Shown: positions 24,341-32,969, counted from the first letter of the stretch. The stretch: 32,969 bases of DNA from Hyphomicrobiales bacterium (GCA_900471525.1 UCEZ01000055.1:11497-44465), one strand, 5' to 3'. The notes: generated from the sequence alone by a model not told the origin. Numbers and translations: made by a program.

Positions 24341-26697
24341 CGCAACATCTCCATTTGAAAATCGGGCCGATCTCGCCAGCCGGCAGGAGCCTTTTCGCCC
24401 CGTCCGCCGCCCAGAATGTCCACACCCTTGCCGAGAGCGTTCAACGCGAAATCAAGAACGACGCTGTCCGAACCCGATTTCAGGAGAACGAGGTGATTGT
24501 CCACGTTGCTGGTCTGCAGGAAGGCGCTTTCCGTGGGGGTGAGATGGAGTGGCGCAAGCTCGGCTTCCGTATTGTATGAGCTTGGGTAAACGAGCCGGGT
24601 AACCGCACTTTCTAGGATCGCATCGCCGGCAGCGCTGTTCGTCAGATGCGAGACGCGCTGGGTCAGAAGAACGACGGCGACGTTCTTCTTGCGCATCGTC
24701 AGCATCCAGTCTTTCAACCGCTGCTGAAAGTAGGGATCGTCGAGAAGTTTCCAGGCTTCATCAAGCACGAGAAGAGTGGGGTTCTCATCCTCGACAAGAC
24801 GCTCTATGCGTCTGAAGACATAGCTGAGCCATGCGGTGCGCACGGTATCGTTGTCGAAAATTTCGGTCAGGTCAAAAGCGGTAATTCCACTGTCAAAGGC
24901 AAGCGGATCGCCGCCTTTGCCGCCGAATAGCCAGCCAAACTGGCCAGTTTCGTCCCATCGGCCCAGGCGGTTGTAAAGATCTCCGTCATCATCAGTCGCC
25001 CGCAGCTGGCTGCGGAACTGTTCAAAATTCTGCAAGCGTGGATCAGCCGATGTATTGGCCTGCACTGCATCATTCAGCGCCTGTATCTGGATGGGATTCA
25101 GATGGTGTCCTTCATTGTCGGCAAGCGCGGTCAACCAGTCAGCAAGCCATGCAGCGCCCCGGTTGTCGGCTTCGGCGCCCATTGGATTGAACCCGGTTTC
25201 CTCGCCCATGCGCACGGAGGAATAGCGTCCACCCATGGCGCGAATGGCCATTTCAAAGCCGTTGTCCTTGTCAAAGACAATGATACGGGCGCCGAGCCGT
25301 TGCGCCTGGCTGAGCAGAAACGCCGTGCCGAGCGTTTTACCCGAACCGGTCTGACCGAGAACAAGGGAGTGACCCACGGTGCGTTGGCCAAATTTGCCGG
25401 CCAGATGAAAATTGAACCGGAACGTCTCGCCACGAGCTGTCGGGAAAATCGTGATGCAGTCGCCCCAGGGGCATTTTTCCGGAGGATTGCCCTTCGACAG
25501 ACCATGCATGGCACACAATCCGGCAAAGTTCTGCGACGAAATCATCGCTGGGCGTGTGCGATAGGTGAAGTTGCCGGGATGCTGCGCGAAGTAAACGGCC
25601 CTGGCCGAGAAGTTCTCGCGCACGACCCCCGCGCCCGCATCCTGCATGGCGCGGGTCACATAGGCCATGGCCTCTTCAAGTTCCGCCAGGCTTTCGCAAA
25701 AGAGAGCAATGCTGCAATGGTGATCGCCAAAAACTACACGTCCGGACGCCACGTCGTCCTCGGCCTCCTCCAATTGGGTCATTAAGGAGATGGCGGCATC
25801 CTCGGCCGCCTTCATCTGCTTGCGCACACGAGCGATCTTGCCCTGGGCGGTAATGTTGTCGGTTGGCGTGAAGCTCTGCGTGACAACCGTATCGTACGGC
25901 AGGTTGAGCCGGTCAAAAATGCCGGGATAGGTCTCGGTCGGGTAGTCCTTGACGGAAACGATCGTGCCGTAGCGTTTACGGCTGGGATCGGGACTATCAC
26001 ACTCAAAGACCTTACCTCGGAACGTCACGGGGGAACTTGCCATGAGATCCGCGAGAGGGATGAATTTGCCTCCGGGGATCAGGCGCCCGCTGGATCCGTC
26101 GATGAGCGTGCGCAACAGTCCGAGCCACTCGCCATCAGAAACGGTCAGACGGCGCGGTTTCGCGTCGCTGACGCCCACCATGCAGGTGTTGATCATCTGG
26201 TCAAGGCGCACAGCCCGGACAGCCACTTCCGCCCGATTGTAGTTCTCTTTGCCACTGAACATGCCCATCAGCTTTACGATACGCTTCGGCGGACGCATCA
26301 CCATCGTGACGACTGTGATACGGTCGCGTAGCCCGATCGTCTGGAGATAGTCCTGCCAGCGCCGGTCGATCTCCTCATTGAACTGATGACCGTCAACTGG
26401 CTTGATTGACGGCCTGGTCTCGACCGAGATCCGGTGTACATAATAGGCAACATCGCCGCGCTGTTGGGCTATGAACCGTGAAAAGGCGTTGCTCAGTTCC
26501 ATGGTTCGACGATTGTCGATCGTGTCGGCGTTGATGCCCTCCACTGCAAAGGACGCCATCAGATCACCGTCGCGCAGCATGATCGTGCCGTTGTCTACGG
26601 CGCTGAGATAGGGTAAGCCACTGACAAGGCGTTCGCTCTTGTCGATGTGTTTATCTTTGACGCTGCGCGTCGCCCGCGTGAATGGCGCTTCAAGCAC
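24337..26697 (-). CDS. virB4: VirB4 ATPase of the T4SS
   Basis: The 786-residue product has the CagE/TrbE/VirB N-terminal domain and the ATPase domain with Walker A GQTGSGKT (448-455), FDKDNG after it, and Walker B LLVLDE (642-647) followed by AWKLLDDPYF. Length is normal. VirB4 is the largest ATPase of the machine, needed for pilus biogenesis and export. It starts at a GTG (26697) that overlaps virB3 by 8 bases, and its stop overlaps the lipoprotein ATG. Confidence 0.96.
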   Translation of the reverse strand: MLEAPFTRATRSVKDKHIDKSERLVSGLPYLSAVDNGTIMLRDGDLMASFAVEGINADTIDNRRTMELSNAFSRFIAQQRGDVAYYVHRISVETRPSIKPVDGHQFNEEIDRRWQDYLQTIGLRDRITVVTMVMRPPKRIVKLMGMFSGKENYNRAEVAVRAVRLDQMINTCMVGVSDAKPRRLTVSDGEWLGLLRTLIDGSSGRLIPGGKFIPLADLMASSPVTFRGKVFECDSPDPSRKRYGTIVSVKDYPTETYPGIFDRLNLPYDTVVTQSFTPTDNITAQGKIARVRKQMKAAEDAAISLMTQLEEAEDDVASGRVVFGDHHCSIALFCESLAELEEAMAYVTRAMQDAGAGVVRENFSARAVYFAQHPGNFTYRTRPAMISSQNFAGLCAMHGLSKGNPPEKCPWGDCITIFPTARGETFRFNFHLAGKFGQRTVGHSLVLGQTGSGKTLGTAFLLSQAQRLGARIIVFDKDNGFEMAIRAMGGRYSSVRMGEETGFNPMGAEADNRGAAWLADWLTALADNEGHHLNPIQIQALNDAVQANTSADPRLQNFEQFRSQLRATDDDGDLYNRLGRWDETGQFGWLFGGKGGDPLAFDSGITAFDLTEIFDNDTVRTAWLSYVFRRIERLVEDENPTLLVLDEAWKLLDDPYFQQRLKDWMLTMRKKNVAVVLLTQRVSHLTNSAAGDAILESAVTRLVYPSSYNTEAELAPLHLTPTESAFLQTSNVDNHLVLLKSGSDSVVLDFALNALGKGVDILGGGRGEKAPAGWRDRPDFQMEMLR

Positions 26698-26968
26698 GGT
26701 ACACCAGCCCTTCGCCCTTGAGGAGCGCCGGGCTCATCCGGGTGCTCTTCATCGTGGCAATGAAAACATCAATAATCTTGGGGTCGTAGGCGGCCAGCGC
26801 GCGCAACGCCGTATAGCCAAGGCTGCTCATCACGATGAAATAGATGAACGATCCCGTGAAGAAGAAGCCAAGCATCACGATACAGATCAGCAAGACCAGA
26901 TACATGATGGGCAGGCCGGCAAAACTGACCTCGCGCGTGAGGCCTATGAACAGGGTTGTCGTTTGCAT
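26690..26968 (-). CDS. virB3: VirB3 inner-membrane protein
   Basis: The product (92 residues from the ATG at 26968, preceded by AAGGGAG) is family length and has two adjacent hydrophobic helices (LPIMYLVLLICIVMLGFFFT, FIYFIVMSSLGYTALRAL) and the end DPKIIDVFIATMKSTRM. VirB3 works with VirB4 in pilus assembly. An in-frame GTG 9 bp upstream (26977) is a weaker start. Confidence 0.92.
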   Translation of the reverse strand: MQTTTLFIGLTREVSFAGLPIMYLVLLICIVMLGFFFTGSFIYFIVMSSLGYTALRALAAYDPKIIDVFIATMKSTRMSPALLKGEGLVYRA

Positions 26969-27057
26969 GATCGTCACTCCCTTGGGTCAATCCTTCGTCG
27001 GACCGGCATCGACGGCGAAATGCCGGAACTCTGCTTGGCGCTGTCAGCCCTGGCGAC

Positions 27058-27080
27058 TTGCGGCGGCTCGTAGCCGCCAC
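27058..27080 (-). promoter_or_regulatory. Hairpin between virB2 and virB3
   Basis: GGCGGCtcgtaGCCGCC (27062-27078) forms a strong stem with a 5-base loop in the 118-bp gap after virB2. It has no T-tract, so it is more likely an mRNA-stabilising or attenuating structure that favours high pilin expression than a terminator. Confidence 0.5.
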
Positions 27081-27086
27081 TGTTCG

Positions 27087-27398
27087 TCAACCCGCGGTAA
27101 TGCCCTCTACGAAGCTGGCAGCACCGAAAACGATCGCGATGCCAAGAATGATCGACACGGCAAATGTCCAGTCCATTCGACCTGTCATAAAGGAAAAACC
27201 GACGGCCATGACAGCAAGCGCCGATACAGCGATACCGATCGGCCCGGTAATGGCCTCAACGATGGCTTCCAGAAACGTGGTTACGCCAGCGAAATCCTGG
27301 GCCGCGCTTGGGCTGGCAAACAATAAAGTCAATGCAGCTGCAGTGCCTGCAACGCGAAGAATTTTGGAAGGATTGATTTTTGCATTAAGCATAGACAT
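27087..27398 (-). CDS. virB2: VirB2 major pilin precursor
   Basis: From the ATG at 27398 (GAGG 9 bases upstream) the 103-residue product has a long signal peptide (ILRVAGTAAALTLLFASPSA, cut near SAA-QDF) and two hydrophobic helices (GPIGIAVSALAVMAVGFSFM and FAVSIILGIAIVFGAASF) joined by a short basic loop (TGRMDW). It ends FVEGITAG. The mature protein of about 69 residues starting Gln-Asp and ending Gly suits the cyclised T-pilin pattern, which is inference. A GTG at 27413 is a less likely start. Confidence 0.93.
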   Translation of the reverse strand: MSMLNAKINPSKILRVAGTAAALTLLFASPSAAQDFAGVTTFLEAIVEAITGPIGIAVSALAVMAVGFSFMTGRMDWTFAVSIILGIAIVFGAASFVEGITAG

Positions 27399-27536
27399 CA
27401 GCGTTATCCTCACAATTATGCTGAAAATTTTGATTTGGAATTGAATATAATTCGAATAAAGATTCGTAATATGCTTAGTAAGAAATATCTTATCTAGATA
27501 AAACTAAATAAATTAACAGAATGAATTCAATAAAAA
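27399..27536. promoter_or_regulatory. AT-rich gap between virB1 and virB2
   Basis: A very AT-rich 120-bp gap, unlike the rest of the operon. It could hold a secondary promoter for virB2. One imperfect vir-box-like match is present (TGGAATTGAATA near 27434-27445; pattern TNCAATTGAAAY). Weak. Confidence 0.3.
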
Positions 27537-29684
27537 TTAAGCAACGGCACCAGCAGGCGAGCTGACCCGCTCGATCGCAGGACCGTCTACCCCTTCAGGC
27601 GCGGCAACAGTGGGCTGAGACGCATCGTCGATCTTACTCACCTGGCCTCGACGCCAGGGCCAACGTAGTGCCCTCTTCCAACCGGGCGCCCCGCTCGGGC
27701 CACTTCCCGATGACGCGGCAATGGCGCTGCACAATCCCGTGATGACAAAAGCAACCCCCAGTGCGGCGATGAACTTGGCGAACGTCAATCCGCCCGTGGT
27801 CCACCCGGAAAACGGAATCGGATTGATCGTCGCCGCAAAGACGGGGCGCTCAATCTTCTGTTCCGCACTGTGCATCCGTGCCGGCTGCCTGGACTTGGCC
27901 AACTCCTTCGTTGCTACCTGCCTGTCCGTGGACTGTTTTGCAGTCTCCTCGGAAGAGGCAACGGTTACGCTGGTTTTTTTGCTCAACCGCGCAACAACAA
28001 AATCGGGCAGCGGATCGTTCTTGATGTCATGCAGGACATTGGCGAGGAATTGCCGGGTTTTGCGATCACCCGGAATGCCGCCTTTTTCCCGCACGATTGC
28101 CGGCCCGGCATTGTAGGCCGCCAGGGCAAGTGCCGGCGAACTAAATTCATCGAGCAAGCGGTTGAAATATTTCACCGACCCTTCGAGATTCTCCTGCGCG
28201 GAAAGCGGGTCTTTAATGCCCAGTTCGCGAACCGTCGCCGGTTCCAATTGCCCGAGCCCTTTTGCGCCATCTGGCGAGACGGCTCGATTGTTGAAGCTGC
28301 TCTCCCGCCGGATCAAGGCGACGAACAGCGTGACAAACGCCTCTTCGCTCAACCCCGACCTTGCAACGCCAGGCACGTTTGCGTGACGAACGGCAATATC
28401 GGTGGCAAGATCGCGATTGACGAGCTGTGCCTTTGACAATTCGCCAAGAAATGCACGCGGCTCAGGGAGTTTCGTGAGATCCGGGGGCAGAGGTGTCGCA
28501 CGCGTTGCGACATCCCCGGCCTTCGATGCCCGTGTCTTGTCGGTGTTTTGCTTCGACTCCGGCGTGGGCAAGATTTCCGTCCCCTGAGCCACCTCAAATG
28601 AGGCCTTTTGGATAGTCGCCGTTTCCGGGGTGCTTGCGTAGGCAGCAAGCTCAATACTGGCGTCGCGCTGCACGGCTTGAGGCGTTTCGGTCAGGACGGC
28701 CGTAAATGGATCCTTATCGACAGTACCGGTGCTCGGTCCAGCCGCAAAGGCAGTGGGCTGGATGTTTGAGTCTGTCGGGGTAACGGGCTGCTTGAGCCTG
28801 GCCGTTACATACTGCGGGTGCGGCTCGCGCAGAACCTCATGAAGAATGTCGGCCACATATTGCCGGGTTTCCCGGTAGGGCGGTATCCCGCGATACTTCT
28901 CGACGGCATTCGGACCGGCATTATAGGCGGCAAGCGCCAGTTCGGGAGATCCGAACCTGTCGAGCATATCGGTCAGATAGGTTGCCGCGCCGACAAGGTT
29001 CTCATTTGGGGAAAACGAATCCTTCACCCCAAGCCCCCGTGCGGTCGCTGGCATGAGCTGGCCCAAACCCCGCGCCCCTGCGGGCGAGACAGCCTGCGGC
29101 TTGAAACTGCTCTCGCGGTGAACCAGCGTGGTAAACAGCTTTATGAAGGCCGGCGTGTCGAGCTTTGCCTTGTGCACGCCGGGCGTCCGCGCAAAGCGAA
29201 GCCCGACATCGGCCGCCATTTCACGCATTTCTATCTGTTGTTCGGAGAGTTTGCGCGAAAGCTGCTGCGGTTCGGGAAGCGACAACTTGCCTTCGATACG
29301 TCGCATGGCCTTTAGGGCCGCAGAGTTCAGATTGGTCGTCTCGGCCGGCGGATCGGCGCAGATGGAGGGAGGGGCGGCATCTGCTGCCAAAGTCGCGCCG
29401 GCCGAAACGTCTGATGGGTCTGCCGCAGACGGCAGACCGAATTCTATAACCGAACTCACAACGGCCCGTTGGCCGTTTTCAGTGGATCGTGCTTGGTGAT
29501 GAAGCGGCACGCCAAGCAGCGTGCCGCTCCCAATCGCAATTACTTTTCCATTACATGTTTGTTCAAATACACCGGCCCGGACGTCTTGTACCTGCCCGGC
29601 CAGGAAGGCGGCGGCTGCCGAAGCATAGACCGCTGGTATAAATATACCACTATACCTTGTGCGCGCTTCAACAATAGAAGACAT
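27537..29684 (-). CDS. virB1: VirB1-type protein with two lytic transglycosylase domains
   Basis: From the ATG at 29684 the product is 715 residues, about three times the size of VirB1 (about 240). Two SLT-type domains lie at about 175-285 and 445-555. Each has the catalytic Glu context RESSF (Glu191 and Glu461), GLGQL, and LALAAYNAGP. The linker is Pro/Thr/Ser-rich. A hydrophobic stretch near the N-terminus (FIPAVYASAAAAFLAG) and one near the C-terminus (FAKFIAALGVAFVITGLCSA) suggest membrane attachment. It would open peptidoglycan for the channel and heads the virB operon. A TTG at 29699 is an alternative start. Both domains keep their catalytic residues. Confidence 0.9.
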   Translation of the reverse strand: MSSIVEARTRYSGIFIPAVYASAAAAFLAGQVQDVRAGVFEQTCNGKVIAIGSGTLLGVPLHHQARSTENGQRAVVSSVIEFGLPSAADPSDVSAGATLAADAAPPSICADPPAETTNLNSAALKAMRRIEGKLSLPEPQQLSRKLSEQQIEMREMAADVGLRFARTPGVHKAKLDTPAFIKLFTTLVHRESSFKPQAVSPAGARGLGQLMPATARGLGVKDSFSPNENLVGAATYLTDMLDRFGSPELALAAYNAGPNAVEKYRGIPPYRETRQYVADILHEVLREPHPQYVTARLKQPVTPTDSNIQPTAFAAGPSTGTVDKDPFTAVLTETPQAVQRDASIELAAYASTPETATIQKASFEVAQGTEILPTPESKQNTDKTRASKAGDVATRATPLPPDLTKLPEPRAFLGELSKAQLVNRDLATDIAVRHANVPGVARSGLSEEAFVTLFVALIRRESSFNNRAVSPDGAKGLGQLEPATVRELGIKDPLSAQENLEGSVKYFNRLLDEFSSPALALAAYNAGPAIVREKGGIPGDRKTRQFLANVLHDIKNDPLPDFVVARLSKKTSVTVASSEETAKQSTDRQVATKELAKSRQPARMHSAEQKIERPVFAATINPIPFSGWTTGGLTFAKFIAALGVAFVITGLCSAIAASSGSGPSGAPGWKRALRWPWRRGQVSKIDDASQPTVAAPEGVDGPAIERVSSPAGAVA

Positions 29685-29938
29685 ATAAATTGCTTTCAAA
29701 AAAACTATAATAAGATTACGTCATAATATGCACTAATATATATTAGCTTATTTGTGGCAAAAATATGGCTAATTACCAAGAAATACAATTTAGAGGCAAT
29801 TATTATAATACAGAAAATAACATATACTTCGATATTTTCCGTAACAGTTCAATATTTTTGCATAACCGCTTTTTATATCAGCTGTGGCCATTCCGCTCAC
29901 AGCACCGAATTGATGACATCACTGGGGAGCACACCTCT
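29685..29938 (-). promoter_or_regulatory. virB operon upstream region
   Basis: Strongly AT-rich, as is the effector upstream region. It carries the 17-bp element at 29827-29843 and one weak vir-box-like sequence (minus strand TAAATTGTATTT near 29782-29793). No ORF is credible here. No exact VirG-box match was found. Confidence 0.5.
29827..29843 (+). promoter_or_regulatory. 17-bp element shared with effector upstream region
   Basis: CTTCGATATTTTCCGTA matches 9858-9874 in 16 of 17 positions. It is 143 bp before the virB1 ATG and is in the opposite orientation relative to its gene than the copy before the effector. Confidence 0.45.
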
Positions 29939-29954
29939 CCGTAGCCGGCTACGG
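29939..29954. repeat. Perfect 16-bp palindrome
   Basis: CCGTAGCCGGCTACGG lies at the edge of the IS630 remnant. It may belong to that element or act as a transcript end between the IS region and the virB promoter. Confidence 0.45.
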
Positions 29955-30116
29955 TGCATCTGTGCGTTCGCGATGCGACAAGACCCCACTCATACGAGCG
30001 GTCACTGATCATGACCTATGTCCATTCACGGCGTCCGATGGACATACTCTACCATGGCTGGTCGACGAGTTTGTTCCACGCGGCGCAGCCGTGGGTGAGC
30101 ATTGCATGCAGCCCAA
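29955..30116 (-). pseudogene. IS630-family transposase C-terminal fragment
   Basis: The minus strand reads AWNKLVDQPW, a stop, then SMSIGRREW, the usual C-terminal end of IS630-family transposases (AWNKLVDQPWRIMSIG). It is separated from the N-terminal part at 32386-32969 by the nested IS701- and IS5-like elements, and about 70 residues between are missing. Confidence 0.7.
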
Positions 30117-31532
30117 CACTACTTTGGCAGAATTGAATTTTTGCTTAGAAAGTGCTGTTGACAGTGCGGACATCGGATCTTTGCTGTCGGTATAGCAAGC
30201 GCATTGATCACGGCTCGACGGACGGCTGGCAAGGTCGGTTCAGGTGGCCCACGGCGAACTCGTCGCTTCTTTTTTTTCCCGCTTTGCAGTTTGCAATCTC
30301 TGGTGCTGGAGGAACGCGTAAGCGATCATCGTCATCAGAGCGTGTCGGTGCAGCCCTTGCCACGATCGGCCTTCGAAGTGATCAAGACCGAGCTCTTCTT
30401 TCATCTGCTGATGCGCCTGTTCGCAGACCCATCTCGCCTTGATCGCGGCCGCCAGCACTTTCAATGTCGCATCGGCTGGCAAGTTGGACAGGTAGTATTT
30501 GCGCTCGTCGTTTGATCGCCATTCGCCAACTAGCCAGGCCGCTTCGCCCGGCATATGCTGCTGTCCCTTGTCATAGATGCGCTGCGGTGTGCCATCGGCG
30601 ATCCGGATGCGCAATGCTGCAAACCGTGCGGTTAGGCGACCTTTTGTGCCGCGGCGCCAACCGACCTTCTTCCAGCTTGCAGATGCCAACATCGTTTCGG
30701 CGGCGACCGAAAGGGTGTCGGGGATCGAATGCTTGCGCGGACGGCCATGACCGGAGACGGGAAAGATCAATCCGACATCATCGGAATAGACCTTCTGATG
30801 CTTGGGGATGCCGACCGCCCAGGTGAGGCCACGCCCACTCAGCCCCTTTCGGAACGCAGCCGACAGGCCGTAACCTGCATCAGCCAGCACTGTGCCAAAC
30901 CGGACGCCGGTCACGATCAACCGATCGATCTCGGCGAGAGCAATCTCCGGCTTCGTGCGAGATACCCGCATGTCGTCTGGGACCCCAGCCTTTGCCATGC
31001 GCTCTTGATCACCGATCCAGTTATCCGGCAGGAACAGACGCAAGCCGACCGGGACCGGCACCTCGTCTCGCGCAAGCGTCACGGACACCAGCGTCTGGCA
31101 ATTTGCTCTCTTGCCCAGCATCGAAGCATATTGCGGCGCGACTCCGACCGAATGATCGCCCTTCTTCGGCAGACCAGTGTCATCGATCACCAGAAATGCA
31201 TCGGATGCGCCAACGATCCTGTCCGCCTGCAGCGCAAGCTCGGTCTCAAGAGGCGCTGCATCCCAAAGGCCATCGGAAATAAAATGGTGGAGGCGGTCGT
31301 ACTGGCCTGGAGCAAACCGCTCGGCCATCGGCTCGATACTCTTGCGGTCACCGGGACCAATCAGCCCCGACACATAAAGGGGACGCATCTGGCGTCGTTT
31401 CTTGTGTCCAAGCTTCTCCAGAAACGGCTGCAAAAATGCTGAAAGCTCCGTATCCCAATCCGCCATATCGCGCCCCAAAGTGAGAGCGCAAATCATCTCA
31501 AACCAGGCTTGTCCGAATCTGCCAAAGTAGTG
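30117..31532 (-). mobile_element. IS701-family-like insertion sequence
   Basis: Inverted ends CACTACTTTGGCAGA (30117-30131) and its exact complement TCTGCCAAAGTAGTG (31518-31532) bound a ~1.4-kb element with one transposase. The 4 bp outside are CCAA on the left and CTAA on the right, a possible imperfect target duplication. It lies inside a broken IS630-type element. Confidence 0.85.
30240..31466 (-). CDS. IS701-family transposase
   Basis: The start at 31466 gives MADWDTELSAFLQPFLEKLG, then blocks of the family: GLIGPGDRKSIEPMAERF, VIDDTGLPKKGDHSVGVAPQ (first Asp) and ADAGYGLSAAFR (second Asp). The frame ends after EKKEATSSPWAT. A normal family end (RGPPEPTLPAVRRAV) is found in the +1 frame beyond an A8 run (30270-30277), so the end is either frameshifted or reached by slippage. 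About 408 residues without it. All catalytic parts are present. Confidence 0.88.
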   Translation of the reverse strand: MADWDTELSAFLQPFLEKLGHKKRRQMRPLYVSGLIGPGDRKSIEPMAERFAPGQYDRLHHFISDGLWDAAPLETELALQADRIVGASDAFLVIDDTGLPKKGDHSVGVAPQYASMLGKRANCQTLVSVTLARDEVPVPVGLRLFLPDNWIGDQERMAKAGVPDDMRVSRTKPEIALAEIDRLIVTGVRFGTVLADAGYGLSAAFRKGLSGRGLTWAVGIPKHQKVYSDDVGLIFPVSGHGRPRKHSIPDTLSVAAETMLASASWKKVGWRRGTKGRLTARFAALRIRIADGTPQRIYDKGQQHMPGEAAWLVGEWRSNDERKYYLSNLPADATLKVLAAAIKARWVCEQAHQQMKEELGLDHFEGRSWQGLHRHALMTMIAYAFLQHQRLQTAKREKKEATSSPWAT

Positions 31533-31533
31533 C

Positions 31534-32385
31534 TAAGGCGCGTTGACATTCACCTTCGGCAAGGTTGAGGCAAAGCTGATCTGTTGATGTGACTCCTGTG
31601 GACGACAGGAGGTGATGATGTTGCGACTTGTTTTGCGGGATGATCAGTGGGAGCGGCTGAGCGGGCTTCTTCCGGGCAAGAATGGCGATCCGGGCCGATC
31701 GGCTGGAGACAATCGTCTTTTTCTCGAAGCGGTTTTGTGGAAGGTGCGGGTGGGGGCGCCCTGGCGCGACCTGCCGGACGCCTTTGGGCCGTGGAACTCG
31801 GTCTTCCAGCGTTTCCGCCGCTGGGCACCGAAAGGCGTCTTCGAGAAGCTTTTCAATCGTTTGTCCGGCGATCGCGATTTCGAATATGCGCTCATCGACG
31901 GTACCATCGTGCGCGTCCACCAGCATGGCATGAGTGCAAAAGGGAGTCTTGCGATCAGGCCATCGGCCGCTCGCGCGGTGGTCTCACCACCAAGATCTTC
32001 GCCCTCGTCGATGCGCTCGGCACCCTTGCCCGCTTCGTGCTCCTGCCTGGCCAGCGCCATGACTGCATCGTGGCAGAGGGCTTGATCGACGGTATTGAGA
32101 TGGACATGCTTCTGGCCGACAAGGGCTTCGACAACGATCGCCTGCGGGCGCTGCTGCAGACGACCGGAGTAAAGGCTGTCATTCCGCCGAAAGCCAACCG
32201 AAAGACCTCGATCCCGTGCGACTTCGCTCTCTACCGATGGCGACATCTCATCGAAAATTTCTTCTGTGATCTCAAACAGTTCAGAGGAATCGCAACGCGC
32301 TACGACAAGACCGATAAAAGCTTCGAGGCCTTCATCTTTCTGCGTGCAACACACCTAGCCATCAAATGAATGTCAACGCGCCTTA
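31534..32385 (+). mobile_element. IS5-family (IS427-like) insertion sequence
   Basis: Exact 19-bp inverted ends TAAGGCGCGTTGACATTCA (31534-31552) and its complement (32367-32385) bound an 852-bp element. It abuts the IS701-like element. The outer bases CTAA and TTAG suggest a TA-type target. Confidence 0.88.
31615..32369 (+). CDS. IS5-family transposase made by -1 frameshift
   Basis: From the ATG at 31615 (AGGAGG just upstream), the first frame gives LRLVLRDDQWERLSGLLPGK and WRDLPDAFGPWNSVFQRFRR, with the first catalytic Asp in ALIDGTIVRVHQHG. At AAAAGGG (31938-31944) the frame must slip by -1 to reach AIGRSRGGLTTKIFALVDAL, then ADKGFDND (second Asp) and RWRHLIENFFCDLKQFRG (Glu). Two-frame transposases joined by -1 slippage are known in this IS5 group. 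All catalytic residues are present, so it looks functional. Confidence 0.85.
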
Positions 32386-32969
32386 GATTAACGGCCTGGC
32401 TGATCTCGCCGAGGTGCGTCTGCATGGCCTCGGTGTCGCAATAGGGCAGAACAAGACCGGTCCCCTTGCCCTTCTTCGAGCAGATAGCCCCGAAGATGTA
32501 GGCCCACATCGCTCGCTGATCGTGTGGTGCGGATGGCCGGGTTCCCCGACGTGCCCAGCGCCGGGTGATTTTGTTCTTCTGGCCTATCCCGGCTTATTCG
32601 GCCCACCAGATTTCGGTCTCCTTGCCGGGCGGCTGCTTTTGTTTGATCTCTGCCAGTCTAGAGCGGCGGGGAAGTCATTTTAAAACCTCGCCTTCCAGTT
32701 CGTTCTGGCCGTAGTAGCGCAGACGAGCTGAGAGCTTCGCAAAGGCCCAATGCCTTCAATTCCTGTCCGACTGTCGTTTCGTCGATAGATATCCGGAACT
32801 CGTGGAAATCCATTGGACCAGGTCCTTGCGCCGCCAGCGCACGATGCCATGGATCACGGGAATGGGCCCGGTTTCGACGAGCTTCACCAGTGCCTTGCGT
32901 TGGGTGCGGTTCAACTTCGACGGATGGCCCGGAGCTCTTCCGTTGATCAACCGTGAGCGCAACGAATGG
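32386..32969 (-). pseudogene. IS630-family transposase N-terminal and middle part
   Basis: The minus strand reads RLINGRAPGHPSKLNRTQRK, IPVIHGIVRWRRKDLVQWIS, KLSARLRYYGQNELEGEVLK, a stop, then KNKITRRWARRGTRPSAPHD and AYIFGAICSKKGKGTGLVLP, the order seen in IS630-family transposases. Stops and frame changes break it, the window edge cuts the N-terminus, and the IS5-like element cuts it at 32385. The last part is at 29955-30116. Confidence 0.8.

Overview
This window looks like part of an accessory plasmid of a Rhizobiaceae-type alphaproteobacterium of the Agrobacterium/Rhizobium kind. The basis is a complete virB-type type IV secretion operon, a VirA-like sensor kinase, two T-DNA border repeats, and insertion sequences typical of rhizobial plasmids. 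No chromosomal housekeeping genes are present, and virD2, virD4, virC, virE and virG are not in the window.

Layout. (a) 1-1823: a 423-residue unknown protein gene (327-1598) with a pyrimidine-rich leader and no Shine-Dalgarno sequence. (b) 1824-8912: two same-orientation 25-bp T-DNA border repeats bracket a predicted 7.06-kb T-DNA. Its left half is a graveyard of IS and recombinase fragments. Its right half holds two divergent unknown genes (6140-7018 minus, 8012-8662 plus) separated by a 1-kb spacer with three ~185-bp tandem repeats and a TATA box plus CT tract. No opine synthase, auxin, cytokinin or rolB-like gene is seen. The promoter style resembles filamentous fungi more than plants or bacteria, so I infer a T-DNA whose recipient may be a fungus or another non-plant eukaryote. 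(c) 8913-9936: border-flank duplication, an IS110 remnant and an AT-rich promoter region. (d) 9937-11559: a bacterially expressed, repeat-containing protein with nuclear-localisation-like and arginine-rich C-terminal features expected of a T4SS effector carried to the host nucleus. (e) 11933-15829: a LacI-type regulator and a divergent VirA-like kinase. (f) 15927-18017: topoisomerase III. (g) 18175-29684, minus strand: virB1-B2-B3-B4-lipoprotein-B5-B6-B8-B9-B10-B11. (h) 29940-32969: an IS630-type element broken by an IS701-type and an IS5-type insertion.

How the parts may work together (inference): the kinase senses a host signal, the virB channel is built, the effector and the T-strand are exported, and the border-delimited genes are expressed in the recipient from eukaryote-type promoters. 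A 17-bp element shared by the effector and virB1 upstream regions (16/17 identical) is a candidate common regulatory site. All functional statements on the T-DNA genes are unproven; I do not recognise those three protein families.
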